A stretch of DNA of 32,980 nucleotides from Anaerolineae bacterium (GCA_021463195.1 JAJTXZ010000055.1:1-32980), one strand, 5' to 3'. Numbered from the stretch's first letter, positions 8,381 through 18,332 are shown. Notes: generated from the sequence alone by a model not told the origin. Made by a program: numbers and translations.

Positions 8381-8546
8381 GCAATTTCCTCCAGACCAAT
8401 TAACCCGACATACCGCCGCCGTGGGATGACCGCGTATGTCGGCGCAAAATTATACTATGGAAACGCATTGCGGCAAATGCGCCGCCAATATCGCAGCGCG
8501 CTAAAAAAGCGGCAAATGCGACTATAATAAACATGGAGGCAAAAGT
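8381..8546. promoter_or_regulatory. Divergent promoter region with a 12-bp direct repeat
   Basis: This lies between the divergent TPR/TolB and thioredoxin genes. ccgacatac (8405-8413) and gtatgtcgg (8434-8442) form an inverted repeat. gcggcaaatgcg occurs twice, at 8470-8481 and 8509-8520. The second copy sits 2 bases before TATAAT (8523-8528), the likely -10 of the thioredoxin gene. The repeats could be operator sites; that is inference. Confidence 0.4.
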
Positions 8547-9239
8547 ATGACCTTTGATTCACCGCTCAATAGCAATGTCCAATCGTTTGACCGCGTATTG
8601 GGCGCGGGCTTGCCGACGCTGGCATTGTTTTTTACAGGCACGCTGGACAGCGCGCGCGAAGACGCGTTGAAAACATTGGCAAAAGAAAACGCGGGCAAGT
8701 TGCTTGTCGCCAAAATCCGCGCGGACGAAAATCCCACGCTCGCGCAAAAATACGCGGCGTTGACCATGACGGCATTAACGTTTCAAAATGGCAGCGAAAT
8801 CAGTCGCGCTGAAAATCCATCGGCGCAAGATTTGCGCGCGCACGCGGCGTTTGCGCTGGGACACGGGCCCAAGCCCGCGCAGCCGCAGCCCAAACAAACG
8901 GCGCACGCGGACGCGGCGCCGCTCAAGATAACGGATGCCACGTTCGCCCGCGATGTGTTGAGCGCGCCCTTGCCGGTCATGGTGGATTTGTGGGCGCCGT
9001 GGTGCGGACCGTGCCGCATGATTGCGCCGACCTTGGAAAAGCTCGCGGCGGAATACGCGGGACGTGTGCGGATTGCCAAATTGAACGTGGACGAAAATCC
9101 GCGCACGCAGGCGCAATATCAGGTGCAGAGCATTCCGACTTTGTTGCTTGTAAAAAATGGACGTGTGATAGATCGCATCGTCGGCGCGCTGCCCGAAGCG
9201 CAATTAAGAATGCAAATGGAACGTCTCCTGAAAGCATGA
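8547..9239 (+). CDS. Tandem thioredoxin-fold protein, second domain active
   Basis: The 230 residues hold two thioredoxin folds. Residues about 8-105 keep the fold pattern (KIRADENPTLAQKY, then TALTFQNG), but the CxxC is absent: the corresponding loop reads GTLDSAR. Residues about 125-230 form a normal thioredoxin with WCGPC (Cys153 and Cys156), the DVDEN-like LNVDENPRT segment and the cis-Pro SIPTLL. It probably works as a cytoplasmic disulfide reductase, with the first domain used for dimerisation or substrate binding. The start is set by GGAGG 9 bases upstream. A long hairpin separates it from hutU. Confidence 0.88.
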   Translation: MTFDSPLNSNVQSFDRVLGAGLPTLALFFTGTLDSAREDALKTLAKENAGKLLVAKIRADENPTLAQKYAALTMTALTFQNGSEISRAENPSAQDLRAHAAFALGHGPKPAQPQPKQTAHADAAPLKITDATFARDVLSAPLPVMVDLWAPWCGPCRMIAPTLEKLAAEYAGRVRIAKLNVDENPRTQAQYQVQSIPTLLLVKNGRVIDRIVGALPEAQLRMQMERLLKA

Positions 9240-9240
9240 G

Positions 9241-9303
9241 ACTGGAGATTAGAGATTGGTGCGCTAGAGAACAGCGCAAATCTCTAATCTCTAGTCTCCA
9301 ATC
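9241..9303. repeat. Long hairpin in the thioredoxin-hutU gap
   Basis: agactggagattagagatt just after the thioredoxin stop pairs with aatctctaatctctagtct at about 9281-9300, 18 of 19 positions, with a loop of about 20 bases. It fills almost the whole gap and ends within 10 bases of the hutU start. There is no T-run. Confidence 0.65.
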
Positions 9304-9309
9304 TCTCTC

Positions 9310-10962
9310 ATGTCAGACTCTCGTGTCATCCGCGCCCCGCGCGGCACCGAAATTTCCTGCAAAGGTTGGTTACAAGAAGCCGCGCTGCGGATGTTGATGA
9401 ACAATCTCGATCCGGAAGTCGCGGAGCATCCGCAAGATTTGATTGTGTACGGCGGACGCGGGCGCGCGGCGCGCAACTGGGAAGCATTCGACGCGATTGT
9501 GAAATCGTTGCGCGAACTTGAAAATGATGAGACGTTGTTGGTTCAATCGGGCAAACCGGTTGGCATTTTCAAATCGCATCCTGACGCGCCGCGCGTTCTC
9601 ATTGCCAATTCCAACATCGTGCCGCATTGGGCGACGCAGGAAAATTTTGACCGTTGGGAGCGCGAAGGTCTCATTATGTACGGACAGATGACGGCGGGCA
9701 GTTGGATTTACATTGGCACGCAAGGAATTTTGCAAGGGACGTACGAAACATTCGCCGCGCTCGCGCAAAAGCATTTCGGTGCGCCGTCGTTGAAAGGAAA
9801 ATTTGTGTTGACGGCGGGACTCGGCGGGATGGGCGGCGCGCAGCCGCTGGCGGTTACGATGAACGAGGGCGTTGGCTTGATTGTCGAAGTGGACCGCGCG
9901 CGCGCGGAAAAACGTTTGCAGACGCGTTACGTGGATGTGCTTACGGATAATTTGGAAGAGGCGATGACGTGGGTGCAAGAGAGTTGCGAGAAACAGGAAG
10001 CGAAAAGTATTGGGTTGATCGGAAACGCGGCGGATGTTTTTTCTGAACTCGTCGCGCGCGGCGTTGTCCCCGATGTTGTCACAGACCAAACGCCCGCGCA
10101 TGATCCACTGTCGTACGTTCCGGAAATGCCGCTCGATGAAGCGAACAGTTTGCGTATCAGCGACGCGGCGGAATATCAAACGCGTTCGATGGAGGCGATG
10201 GCGCGGCATGTGCGAGCAATGTTGGAATTTCAAGCGAATGGTTCGATTGTTTTTGATTACGGCAACAATTTGCGGCAGCGCGCCTATGACGCGGGCGTGA
10301 CGAACGCGTTCGATTATCCCGGTTTCGTTCCCGCGTACATTCGTCCATTGTTCTGCAAAGGCAAAGGTCCGTTTCGGTGGGTTGCCTTATCAGGCAATCC
10401 AGAAGATATTTACAAAACGGATGAGACGATTCTCGAACTCTTTCCCGAAAATCAACATCTCGCGCGTTGGATTCGCATGGCGCAAGAACGCGTCGCATTT
10501 CAAGGATTGCCCGCGCGCATCTGTTGGCTCGGCTATGGCGAACGCGCGCGCGCGGGTTTGCGTTTCAACGAACTCGTCGCGCAAGGCGTCGTGTCCGCGC
10601 CGATTGTGATTGGACGCGATCATCTCGACGCGGGCAGCGTGGCGTCGCCGCGCCGCGAGACCGAAGCGATGAAGGATGGCAGCGACGCGATTTCGGATTG
10701 GGTTTTTCTCAACGCGCTGATCAACGCGGTGAATGGCGCGACGTGGGTTTCCGTTCATCACGGCGGCGGCGTCGGCATCGGTTTTTCGCAGCACGCCGGA
10801 CAGGTGATTGTGGCGGATGGCACCCCCGAAGCCGCGCGCAGAATCGAACGCGTCTTGACGAGCGATCCGGGCATGGGCGTGATTCGTCACGTGGACGCGG
10901 GATACGCGGAAGCGATAGAGTTTGCGAAACGCGCGGACGTGAAAATACCAATGCTTGGTTAG
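9310..10962 (+). CDS. hutU: Urocanate hydratase
   Basis: It converts urocanate to imidazolone-5-propionate in histidine degradation, using tightly bound NAD+ as an electrophile. At 550 residues it is full length. The N-terminal [16 protein letters not shown] and [14 protein letters not shown] are family hallmarks. A Gly-rich NAD-binding [10 protein letters not shown] starts near residue 170. The conserved Cys in [13 protein letters not shown] is at about residue 405. The N-terminal family match fixes the start at 9310, yet no Shine-Dalgarno is visible; the bases before ATG are pyrimidine-rich (ctctctc) and part of a hairpin. No hutH, hutI or hutG is in the window, so the rest of the pathway lies elsewhere. 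Confidence 0.96.
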   Translation: MSDSRVIRAPRGTEISCKGWLQEAALRMLMNNLDPEVAEHPQDLIVYGGRGRAARNWEAFDAIVKSLRELENDETLLVQSGKPVGIFKSHPDAPRVLIANSNIVPHWATQENFDRWEREGLIMYGQMTAGSWIYIGTQGILQGTYETFAALAQKHFGAPSLKGKFVLTAGLGGMGGAQPLAVTMNEGVGLIVEVDRARAEKRLQTRYVDVLTDNLEEAMTWVQESCEKQEAKSIGLIGNAADVFSELVARGVVPDVVTDQTPAHDPLSYVPEMPLDEANSLRISDAAEYQTRSMEAMARHVRAMLEFQANGSIVFDYGNNLRQRAYDAGVTNAFDYPGFVPAYIRPLFCKGKGPFRWVALSGNPEDIYKTDETILELFPENQHLARWIRMAQERVAFQGLPARICWLGYGERARAGLRFNELVAQGVVSAPIVIGRDHLDAGSVASPRRETEAMKDGSDAISDWVFLNALINAVNGATWVSVHHGGGVGIGFSQHAGQVIVADGTPEAARRIERVLTSDPGMGVIRHVDAGYAEAIEFAKRADVKIPMLG

Positions 10963-11053
10963 AACAGATTCCTGATGAGTTCAAGGGCCAAACCTTTCGG
11001 GTTTCGGAAACCCGAAAGGTTTTATCCCTTCCATCGAATAGGAATTCGCTCTA
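10960..11053. repeat. Miniature element, copy B (94 bp)
   Basis: TAGAACAGATTCC at the left end pairs at 10 of 13 positions with GGAATTCGCTCTA (11041-11053). The centre is a perfect 14-bp hairpin (10991-11004 with 11008-11021). Its first three bases are the TAG stop of hutU, so the element abuts the gene exactly. It may also act as a terminator after hutU. Confidence 0.7.
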
Positions 11054-11063
11054 GACAGACGGC

Positions 11064-11091
11064 TTGACCTTTTTATTTATTCGCGTACACT
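11064..11091 (+). promoter_or_regulatory. Candidate promoter for the lamin-tail protein
   Basis: TTGACC (11064-11069), a 16-base spacer, then TACACT (11086-11091). Transcription would start about 40 bases before the ATG. The promoter lies just outside the right end of miniature element copy B. Confidence 0.5.
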
Positions 11092-11137
11092 CGCGCCCAA
11101 ATACGCATCGAGTTTTTTTATCTTTTGCGCTCGCGCC

Positions 11138-14100
11138 ATGTCCTCTGCCGCGCCATTCTCCCGTCTCGTCCTCGCGCTGATTATTTTTTTCAGTGTGTGC
11201 GTACTGTTGTCGCTGCCGCTCGCCGCCGCGCCCGAAACAAAAAAAAGAAAACCGGAAGCTTCGATTACGCTCGTCATCAGTCAAATCTATGGCGGCGCGG
11301 GATGCGGAACTGCCGGATGTTCAACCTACAAAAATGATTTCATTGAACTCTTTAATCTGGGTTCAAGTCCCATTTCTTTAAATGGGTGGTCAGTCCAGTA
11401 CGCTTCTGCCGCAGGAACGACATGGCAGATGACTCCGCTTACAAACGTTAGCCTGAATGCCGGGCAATATTATCTTGTTCAAGAAGCGGGCAACGCCAAT
11501 GGCGTGAACAGTTTGCCAACACCAGACGCGAGCGGTAGTATTGCAATGAACGCGACTGCTGCCAAAGTAGCGCTCGTCAATAACACCACGCCGTTAAGTG
11601 GAGCTTGTCCAACTGGAGCAAGCATTATTGATTTTGTTGGATATGGGACATCTGCAAATTGTAGTGAATCAGCAAATGCGCCCGCTCCTTCTACAACAAC
11701 TTCGATCGTTCGTGTTGCCAATGGCTGTACGGATACCGATAACAACAGCGCCAATTTTTCGGCTGCTTTGCCAAACCCGCGCAACACTTTAAACACAAAT
11801 CCCTGTAGTCCGCCGCCAACCGATACCGCGACGTTTACACCGTCACTGACAGCGACACCGACAGAAACTTTTACGCCGGGCAGCACGCCCACTGTCACCG
11901 ATACCCCAACGGATACGCCGACCGACTCGCCAACCAATACGCCCACTGACACACCGACGAATACATTAACGTTTACGCCGACTGATACACCGACGAATAC
12001 GCCAACCAATACTGCAACTCCAACGTTTACGCCTCTCCCAAGTTTCAATCCGCTAGATGTCGTCATCAACGAAGTCGCATGGAGCGGCACGACGGCGAGC
12101 GCGAATGCGGAATGGATCGAATTGCACAACAACACGAATACGGCGATTGACCTGACGGGATGGACTTTGCAAGCGGACGATGGAACACCCAACATTGGTT
12201 TGAGCGGCGCAATTCCCGCGTTCGGATATTTTTTATTGGAACGCACGGCAGATTCTACCGTAAGCGATATTGCGGCAGACAAAATTTACACGGGCGCGAT
12301 GGGGAACGGCGGCGAACAGCTGCGCTTGCGCGATCCCGCGTCGAATGAAATTGATTCCGCCAACAGCGATGGCGGCGCGTGGTCTGCAGGAACAGCTTCA
12401 CCGCCCTGTTCGATGGAACGCAAAGATCCGTTGAACGCGGACACGGATGCGAATTGGGCGACGAACGATAACGTGCGCCGCAACGGCTTGGACGCCGCGA
12501 ACAATCCGATTTGCGGCACACCAAAGAACGAAAATAGCGCGTCGCTGCCCGTTACGCCAACCGCGACGTTTACACCAACCGCGACGTTTACGCCAACCGC
12601 GACGTTTACGCCAACCGCGACATCCACGTCCGCGCCCGGCGGCTTGTACGTGAATGAATTTATGCCCGCGCCCGCGCAAGATTGGAATAACGATACCATC
12701 GCCGACGACAATGACGAATGGATTGAAATTTACAACGCCAACGCATTCAGCATAGACCTGAGCGGCTGGAAATTGGACGATGTCGCGGACGGCGGCTCGG
12801 CGCCCTACACGCTGGCAAACAACACGATCATCGCCGCGAACAGCTTTTTGCTATTCTATCGCGCAAGCACAAACATCGCGCTCAATAACACAAACGACGA
12901 CGTGCGTTTGCTGCGTCCCGATAACGTGGTCGCCGATATGATCTCGTACAAAACTTCGCAATCCAACGCGTCGTGGGCGCGTGTGCCGGACGGCGCGAAT
13001 TATTTCTCGCTCTATTGCCCGCCCACGCCCGGCGCGTCGAATTGCAGCATCGCGCCAACGCCGACGTTAACGCCAACGCCGCTTGCCAAACAAATTTTCA
13101 TTAACGAATTTTTGCCCGCGCCGTACCAAGATTGGAATCATGACCAGATATTTGACTCGGGCGACGAATGGATCGAACTGTACAACGCGTCGAACCACGC
13201 GGTGGATTTAAGCGACTGGCGATTGGATGACGCCAAAAACGGTTCCGCGCCATACAAAATTCCCGCTGGCACAATTCTCGCCGCGCATGAATTCCTGTTA
13301 TTTTTCGCTAGCGAAACCGGACTCGGTTTGAACAATGATGGCGACGTCGTGCGCCTGCTGTATCCCGACAATTCATTAGCGGACCGCTTCAAATACACGC
13401 CCATCGAGACAAACCAAAGTTATGCGCGTTATCCCGACGGCGCCGCGAATTGGGTCGCGCATTGTCAACCCACGCCCGGCGCGCCGAATTGCGCCGCCCG
13501 CGCCGCGCCGACGCCGACGCGCGTTTTCAATCTCACAACCATCGCGCAAACGCGCGCTCTGCCGCTCGGTTCAAAAGTTTCCTTGTTGGGCAGCATCATC
13601 GCGCACCCATGTGAATTTGATTTGTACGGACACGCGGCGGTTATTTCCGACGGCAGCGCGGGCATAGCTATTTACATGGGTTTTCCCGCGCGCATGTCGT
13701 GTCTGATGCCGCGCCATGAACAAATCGTCGTCACCGGCGTCATCAGCGACCATTATGGTTTAAAAACAATTTATCCCGAATCGAATTTGGATTTGACGCG
13801 CCATTACAACGAACCGCGCGAAATCGCGCCGCGCGCCGTTCACACCGGCGATTTTGGCGAAAATGTAGAAGCCCTGCTCGTGACGATTCAAGGCAAAATA
13901 TCGAACGGCAAAAACGGGGATACGTTATGGGTGAATGATGGCACCGGCGCGGTGGAAGTGTACGCGGACGAATTCAGTCACACCTCATTCGAAGGCATCC
14001 CGCGCGGTTCGATTCTTCGCATTACCGGCATCGGGTATCAATACAACGGCGGCAAATTAACGGAAGAAGGATATTATTTGCGCGTGCGCGCGCCCGCCGA

Positions 14101-15022
14101 TGTTATTGTATTAGAGCGCGCGGAAAAAGCGCCCGAAGCGCCGGGCAAACGCGGCGGCGTGGATTTGGGCGCGGTGGCGATTGACCAAGCGCTCGCGACG
14201 AAACCACAAAATTATGTCACCGTCGGCGGCGTGGTGACGATGCCGCCGGGCGTAGTGGACGACAGCGATTTTTGGCTCCAAGACGCGTCGGGCGGCATTC
14301 ACGTCTTTGTCGCGAAATCAGCGGGCGCGCCGCCGACGCTCAAATTGCATGACCAAGTGAGCGTGCGCGGGCGTATTGTCAATACATTTGGCGCGCGCGA
14401 ACTGCGCGTGGAACTGCCCGATTCGATCGGCGCGCATGGCGCGGGCGTTCCCGTCGCGCCGCGCGTATTAAAAACGGGCCAAGTGGATTTCTCGCGCGAA
14501 GGCGCGCTGGCGCAAATCGTCGGTTGGGTCGCGCGTTCTGACGGACGCGAAATCTATGTGGATGACGGTTCGGGTCAAGTGTTGGTGTACATTGACGCCG
14601 ATACCCGAATTCGTTGGCCTCGTTTGCGCGTTGGCGACCCGGCGATTATTACAGGTATCGTCACGCGCTTTCGCGGCGCGCCGGAAATTCTGCCGCGCGC
14701 GCAGAGCGATGTCCAATTTGGCATAACGCTGCTGCCGGTGACGGGCGCGCAATTCCCCGCGTTTTTGCGACAGCTGCGCGCGCGCGGCGACGTCGGCGAA
14801 GATTTGACGTGGACGCAGAAACTCAAAGCGCGCGCCGCGCAGAATAGCGCGGTCATTCATTCGCCGCGCATCAAAAAAGCGCATGTCGCCGCGCCGCAGC
14901 CCGAAATAGTTTCCGCGCGCGCGGAGACTCTGGTCACCGCGCTGGCGCTCGCGCTGCTCGCCGCTTCCGCCGTGTGCGGCTTTCTCGCGGCGCGCGAATA
15001 TCGCCGCGCGCGCTTGAAATAA
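11138..15022 (+). CDS. Large secreted lamin-tail-domain and OB-fold surface protein
   Basis: The protein has 1294 residues. An N-terminal signal segment (about 8-32) is followed by four lamin-tail domains, each opening with an INE(V/F)-type strand and EWIEL/EWIEI and (S/T)GW/SDW motifs. They start near residues 45, 306, 500 and 650. Thr/Pro linkers separate them; the linker at about 472-494 comes from an 18-bp tandem repeat. From about residue 795 to 1200, repeated OB-fold-like modules appear ([32 protein letters not shown]). A C-terminal hydrophobic helix (about 1267-1286) followed by RRARLK looks like a membrane anchor. It is probably exposed on the cell surface and binds DNA, polymers or other cells; no catalytic motif is seen. 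No clear ribosome binding site precedes the ATG. Confidence 0.85.
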   Translation: MSSAAPFSRLVLALIIFFSVCVLLSLPLAAAPETKKRKPEASITLVISQIYGGAGCGTAGCSTYKNDFIELFNLGSSPISLNGWSVQYASAAGTTWQMTPLTNVSLNAGQYYLVQEAGNANGVNSLPTPDASGSIAMNATAAKVALVNNTTPLSGACPTGASIIDFVGYGTSANCSESANAPAPSTTTSIVRVANGCTDTDNNSANFSAALPNPRNTLNTNPCSPPPTDTATFTPSLTATPTETFTPGSTPTVTDTPTDTPTDSPTNTPTDTPTNTLTFTPTDTPTNTPTNTATPTFTPLPSFNPLDVVINEVAWSGTTASANAEWIELHNNTNTAIDLTGWTLQADDGTPNIGLSGAIPAFGYFLLERTADSTVSDIAADKIYTGAMGNGGEQLRLRDPASNEIDSANSDGGAWSAGTASPPCSMERKDPLNADTDANWATNDNVRRNGLDAANNPICGTPKNENSASLPVTPTATFTPTATFTPTATFTPTATSTSAPGGLYVNEFMPAPAQDWNNDTIADDNDEWIEIYNANAFSIDLSGWKLDDVADGGSAPYTLANNTIIAANSFLLFYRASTNIALNNTNDDVRLLRPDNVVADMISYKTSQSNASWARVPDGANYFSLYCPPTPGASNCSIAPTPTLTPTPLAKQIFINEFLPAPYQDWNHDQIFDSGDEWIELYNASNHAVDLSDWRLDDAKNGSAPYKIPAGTILAAHEFLLFFASETGLGLNNDGDVVRLLYPDNSLADRFKYTPIETNQSYARYPDGAANWVAHCQPTPGAPNCAARAAPTPTRVFNLTTIAQTRALPLGSKVSLLGSIIAHPCEFDLYGHAAVISDGSAGIAIYMGFPARMSCLMPRHEQIVVTGVISDHYGLKTIYPESNLDLTRHYNEPREIAPRAVHTGDFGENVEALLVTIQGKISNGKNGDTLWVNDGTGAVEVYADEFSHTSFEGIPRGSILRITGIGYQYNGGKLTEEGYYLRVRAPADVIVLERAEKAPEAPGKRGGVDLGAVAIDQALATKPQNYVTVGGVVTMPPGVVDDSDFWLQDASGGIHVFVAKSAGAPPTLKLHDQVSVRGRIVNTFGARELRVELPDSIGAHGAGVPVAPRVLKTGQVDFSREGALAQIVGWVARSDGREIYVDDGSGQVLVYIDADTRIRWPRLRVGDPAIITGIVTRFRGAPEILPRAQSDVQFGITLLPVTGAQFPAFLRQLRARGDVGEDLTWTQKLKARAAQNSAVIHSPRIKKAHVAAPQPEIVSARAETLVTALALALLAASAVCGFLAAREYRRARLK
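12554..12621 (+). repeat. 18-bp in-frame tandem repeat in the lamin-tail gene
   Basis: The unit acgccaaccgcgacgttt is repeated about 3.8 times with one base change. It encodes the hexapeptide TPTATF as a linker. Length change by slippage would keep the frame. Confidence 0.75.
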
Positions 15023-15054
15023 AAAAACCGCGTCGCAAGGCGCGGTTTTTTATT
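15022..15054 (+). terminator. Bidirectional terminator after the lamin-tail gene
   Basis: aaaaaaccgcg (15022-15032) and cgcggtttttt (15041-15051) form an 11-bp stem around an 8-base loop. T-runs lie on both strands, serving this gene and the convergent receiver gene. Confidence 0.8.
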
Positions 15055-15078
15055 TGTTCGCCGCGGCGCGCGGCGGAT

Positions 15079-15444
15079 TTAGGTGCGGCGCAAAATGGCA
15101 TCGAGGCGCGCGTGAAATAAACGCGGTTCGCAGGGCAAATCAATATGCGCGTCCGCGCCGAGCCGATAGCCACGCGTGATTTGTTCGCGCGCCGAATTAT
15201 GCACGAGCATCACAATCGGCGCGCGCGAATAATGCCGCGCCGTCGCGCAAAATAACGCGGCATCCTCATCATCTTCTTCCAACGCGACCAACACCACGTC
15301 CGGCGGTTCCTGGCGCAGCAACGCCGTCGCCGTCTGCGGGTCGCTTTCGACGCGCAAACGGTCTTGGCGATGCAAAACATGCGGCAGCGTGACGCACGCC
15401 AGCGAATCTTGACGCGAAATCAAGAGAAAATATTGCGCGCTCAT
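15079..15444 (-). CDS. Degenerate response-regulator receiver domain (pseudo-receiver)
   Basis: This 121-residue protein has the length and strand pattern of a lone CheY-like receiver (PDVVLVAL, APIVMLV, GADAHIDLPCEP). The phosphorylation site is missing. Position 54, where the acceptor Asp belongs, is Ala. The N-terminal acidic pair is replaced by Arg/Gln near 11-12. The switch Thr is Val81. The conserved Lys before Pro is Leu103. It therefore cannot follow normal phosphotransfer chemistry and may bind a partner constitutively. No output domain and no neighbouring kinase are visible. It is convergent with the lamin-tail gene and divergent from the parvulin gene. Confidence 0.7.
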   Translation of the reverse strand: MSAQYFLLISRQDSLACVTLPHVLHRQDRLRVESDPQTATALLRQEPPDVVLVALEEDDEDAALFCATARHYSRAPIVMLVHNSAREQITRGYRLGADAHIDLPCEPRLFHARLDAILRRT

Positions 15445-15583
15445 TTTTTTTCAAGTGTCATACGCGTCGCATAAACAAGCGGGGAAAAAACGAGAGGTGA
15501 CAGACGGCGACGCGGCAACATCATAACACATCGCCGCGCGCGCAACAATCCGCTGCGATTACATTTTGATTACCGCGCGCGAC

Positions 15584-15612
15584 TTGGGACATGGCGCGTC
15601 TTGCTTTATAAT
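15584..15612 (+). promoter_or_regulatory. Promoter for the parvulin lipoprotein gene
   Basis: TTGGGA (15584-15589), a 17-base spacer, then TATAAT (15607-15612). It would start transcription near 15619 and leave a leader of about 170 bases. The rest of the 15445-15790 gap shows no gene. An open frame from 15566 runs through the leader but lacks a membrane-protein N-terminus. Confidence 0.6.
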
Positions 15613-15790
15613 CGTTTCGCCCTTGCCAATGGCAAGTTTGCATCCGCAAAATCGCGCGGCGATCCGTTTGCCGCGAACTTGTGAACTTGCGGCTTTGTCA
15701 TCAAGCCAATCTATTTTCGGATATAAATCAGACAGCTTGTTCCGCGCTCCCAGCTTGTCCGCGTTTCACCAATTCGTTCAGGAACTATTC

Positions 15791-16783
15791 ATGCGTCAAA
15801 TTCGTTTCCCTTTTGCGATACTCATTTTAGGTTTGGTCCTATTCTTGCTCGCGGCATGTGATGACGCGGCGCCCAACGCGACGCCGGCGCCGCAAGCTCC
15901 GCCAGCGGGCGCGATCATCGCCACCGCCGCGCCGCAAGCGCAAACGCAAAACAAAGAATGCGTGAATGGCGGACGTTTCGTGGCGCAAACCAATACCCAA
16001 CCTGCCGCGCGCGTAAATGGCGTCGTGATTCCACTCGTCATCTATGAACGTCAAGCCGCGCAAGCGCAAACGGCATTGGCGCAACAAGGCGTTGACCCGA
16101 ACAGCGCGCAGGGCAAAGAAGCGGTCAAAGGTTTGCGCGCCCAAGTGTTAGCGCAGTTAATTGACGATGCTTTGGTCGAACAAGCGGCAGCCAAACAAAA
16201 TATCGAACCGAGCGACGACGAAATCAATCAGCGCGTGCGCCAAGTGATTGAGGACGCGGGCGGACAGGCGAAATTCGACGCGTATCTTGGCACAAATCAA
16301 CTGACGCTCGACGATTTGTGCCAACAAATTCGCGCGAATGTATTTAGCGAAGCGATGATGACGCGCGTGACGCAAACGCTGCCGACCCAAGTCGAACAGG
16401 CGCATGTGGCGCATATCCTCTTTGCGAAAAAACAAGACGCCGAAGACGCCTTGACCAAACTCAAGGCAGGCGCGGATTTTGGCGCGCTGGCAAAACAAGT
16501 TTCGCAAGACGAAGCGACGCGCGACAATGGCGGCGATTTGGGCTGGTTTCCACGCGGAGTGATGCCGCCGGAATTTGAACAAGCGGCGTTTGCGCTCCAG
16601 CCGGGTGAAATCAGCGGCATCGTCAGCACGCAGCTCGGGCTGCACATTATCAAAGTTCTGGCGCGCGACGCCAAACGCGCGCTGACGCCGGAACTGTTGC
16701 AAAATCAACGCCTCGCCGCGTTCAATACTTGGTTGGAAGAACTGCGCGCGCAGGCGAAAATTGACAAGTTTGTACAGGAGTAA
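15791..16783 (+). CDS. Parvulin-type peptidyl-prolyl isomerase lipoprotein (PrsA/SurA-like)
   Basis: The 330-residue protein is predicted to be exported and lipid-anchored, and to help fold secreted proteins. The signal peptide (MRQIRFPFAILIL start) ends in the lipobox LAAC, with Cys23 as the lipidated residue. A low-complexity Ala/Pro/Gln spacer follows. Then comes a SurA-N-like helical chaperone region (about 75-195). The rotamase domain (about 206-300) shows AHILF, GADFGALAKQVSQD, GGDLGWFPRG and GLHIIKV. I chose the ATG at 15791 because it opens the lipoprotein signal; 75 in-frame codons upstream lie in the leader. The next gene starts 8 bases after its stop, so the two are co-transcribed. 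The lipoprotein start and domain are clear; the clients are unknown. Confidence 0.9.
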   Translation: MRQIRFPFAILILGLVLFLLAACDDAAPNATPAPQAPPAGAIIATAAPQAQTQNKECVNGGRFVAQTNTQPAARVNGVVIPLVIYERQAAQAQTALAQQGVDPNSAQGKEAVKGLRAQVLAQLIDDALVEQAAAKQNIEPSDDEINQRVRQVIEDAGGQAKFDAYLGTNQLTLDDLCQQIRANVFSEAMMTRVTQTLPTQVEQAHVAHILFAKKQDAEDALTKLKAGADFGALAKQVSQDEATRDNGGDLGWFPRGVMPPEFEQAAFALQPGEISGIVSTQLGLHIIKVLARDAKRALTPELLQNQRLAAFNTWLEELRAQAKIDKFVQE

Positions 16784-16791
16784 TAACGTTT

Positions 16792-18138
16792 GTGAAAAAA
16801 GCGCTACCTTTTATTTTGCTCGGCGCAGCCGGGCTCTTGTTGTGCATTGGCGTCGGCGCGCTGGCGTGGAATTTTTTCGGCGCGCGCGGGCCGGCGGTGG
16901 ATACGTCAAAATGGTTGATGCCGCAAACCCAAGTCGAAACCAACAAGATTAATCCCGGCGTCGCGGTCGCGATTCTCGCGGGGATTAGCGACGCCGCGTC
17001 GGTGGACGATTCGTTGGCTGCCGGCGATTTTGAAGGCGCCTTTGCGCAAATCGCGTATGGCTCTGAATTTTCAGACGCGAATCGCATCGGCACGCTCTTG
17101 TTATTGGGCAATCGCTACGCCGCCGCCAAACAAATCGTCAAAGCGACCTGGATGTACCAGTACGCCGTTTTCCTCGCCACAGTCAGCCCGCAGCCGTCGG
17201 ACTTGAATCGCATTCAAACGCTGCTCGAAGCGGCGCAGGGTTTGCAAACGCTCAATATGAATGCCAACGCGCGCGCCGCGCTCGATCAAGCGTATCTCAT
17301 CGCGCAATACAGTTACGCGCTGCCGCGCGATACGCGCGCCGAAGTGGCGGAACAAATCGCGCGCCTCTACGAAAAATTCGGCGTGAGCAAACAAGCGCGC
17401 GAAGCGCGTCAGTTGGCGCAAGACACGATTACGCTATCTGACGAAAGCGCGGTGAATCTAGCGCGTCGCCCGTTCCGCATTCAGCCCACTCAGCCGCCGA
17501 GCAATCCCGAAATCGTCGCCAAACTCAAAGAACGCATCAGCGCGGCGCGCGAATTGGTGGACGCGTTGAATCTCAATCCACCGCAAAATCAAACCGATTT
17601 GCCCGACGATTTAATTCGCGCGCTGGGCGATACGTTGTTTGAAGAAGACGCGCTGCGGATGGATTATTACGCGTCGCAATATGATCAATCGGCGGACGCC
17701 TCGGCGCAACTCGGCGTGCTGCAAGAAAAACTCGCCTGGCTCGCGCTGAAATATCGCATCGCGCAAAAGGCGTTCGGAATTTCATTGATGCCGGAATGGG
17801 AAGACCAATCTGCCGAAATCGCGCAGGAACTCAATGACACCTATGCCGATTACTTTGCCATCACGCAGCAGCAAGCGCAGAGTTTGGACAAGGAAGAAGA
17901 AGCGAATCGCAGCAATGAAGATTTGATACGCAACGCGATTGTGGCAGGACATTGGGGCGCCTTTCCGCAATATGACGAAGCCGATTTGCGCGCGCAGCTC
18001 GACCAAGTGTCGCAAGCGCTGCGCGATGAACAAGTCGCCTCGCTGCGGCTCGACAGCTTTATGCGCGGCAATCAGGCGATTTATCTACTCGTGCCGGATG
18101 AATTGTACGGCATGGGCGAGCGCGCGCTGCCGCATTAA
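16792..18138 (+). CDS. Membrane-anchored helical repeat protein of unknown function
   Basis: I do not recognise this 448-residue protein. A GTG start at 16792 has AGGAG about 10 bases upstream, inside the end of the parvulin gene. Residues about 4-28 form one transmembrane or uncleaved signal helix. The rest is almost all helix, with Ala-rich TPR-like pairs (for example RIGTLLLLGNRYAAAKQI, then AALDQAYLIAQYSYALP) and a charged coiled-coil-like part (DKEEEANRSNEDL). Pairing with the lipoprotein isomerase suggests a role at the cell envelope. No catalytic motif is seen. Confidence 0.7.
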   Translation: MKKALPFILLGAAGLLLCIGVGALAWNFFGARGPAVDTSKWLMPQTQVETNKINPGVAVAILAGISDAASVDDSLAAGDFEGAFAQIAYGSEFSDANRIGTLLLLGNRYAAAKQIVKATWMYQYAVFLATVSPQPSDLNRIQTLLEAAQGLQTLNMNANARAALDQAYLIAQYSYALPRDTRAEVAEQIARLYEKFGVSKQAREARQLAQDTITLSDESAVNLARRPFRIQPTQPPSNPEIVAKLKERISAARELVDALNLNPPQNQTDLPDDLIRALGDTLFEEDALRMDYYASQYDQSADASAQLGVLQEKLAWLALKYRIAQKAFGISLMPEWEDQSAEIAQELNDTYADYFAITQQQAQSLDKEEEANRSNEDLIRNAIVAGHWGAFPQYDEADLRAQLDQVSQALRDEQVASLRLDSFMRGNQAIYLLVPDELYGMGERALPH

Positions 18139-18143
18139 ATCCG

Positions 18144-18190
18144 AATCGGATGGTTTACGCGCTAATGCGCTAACCATCCGATTTTTTTTG
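18144..18190 (+). terminator. Terminator of the parvulin operon
   Basis: aatcggatggtt (18144-18155) pairs exactly with aaccatccgatt (18172-18183), followed by a run of T. Confidence 0.85.
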
Positions 18191-18288
18191 TCGCGACGCT
18201 TGTCCTATTTACGCCGCGCGCAGAGTGTGTTATAGAAAATCTATCGGGACCGGCGCGACGCGCGGGTCTTTTGGTCGTGATTGTTTTC

Positions 18289-18297
18289 TGATACAAT
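18289..18297 (+). promoter_or_regulatory. Extended -10 promoter for the Pro/Thr-linker protein
   Basis: TGATACAAT is an extended -10 element. The -35 is weak (TTTTGG about 17 bases upstream). The start would fall about 30 bases before the GTG codon. Confidence 0.4.
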
Positions 18298-18332
18298 ACG
18301 CGCAGCTTGGAAATACCTCTGCGAGGTCAATC

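Noticed and set aside
12554-12621. CRISPR-like repeat
   Set aside because: The units are contiguous 18-bp tandem copies in a coding frame without spacers. No other regularly spaced repeats were seen in the window.
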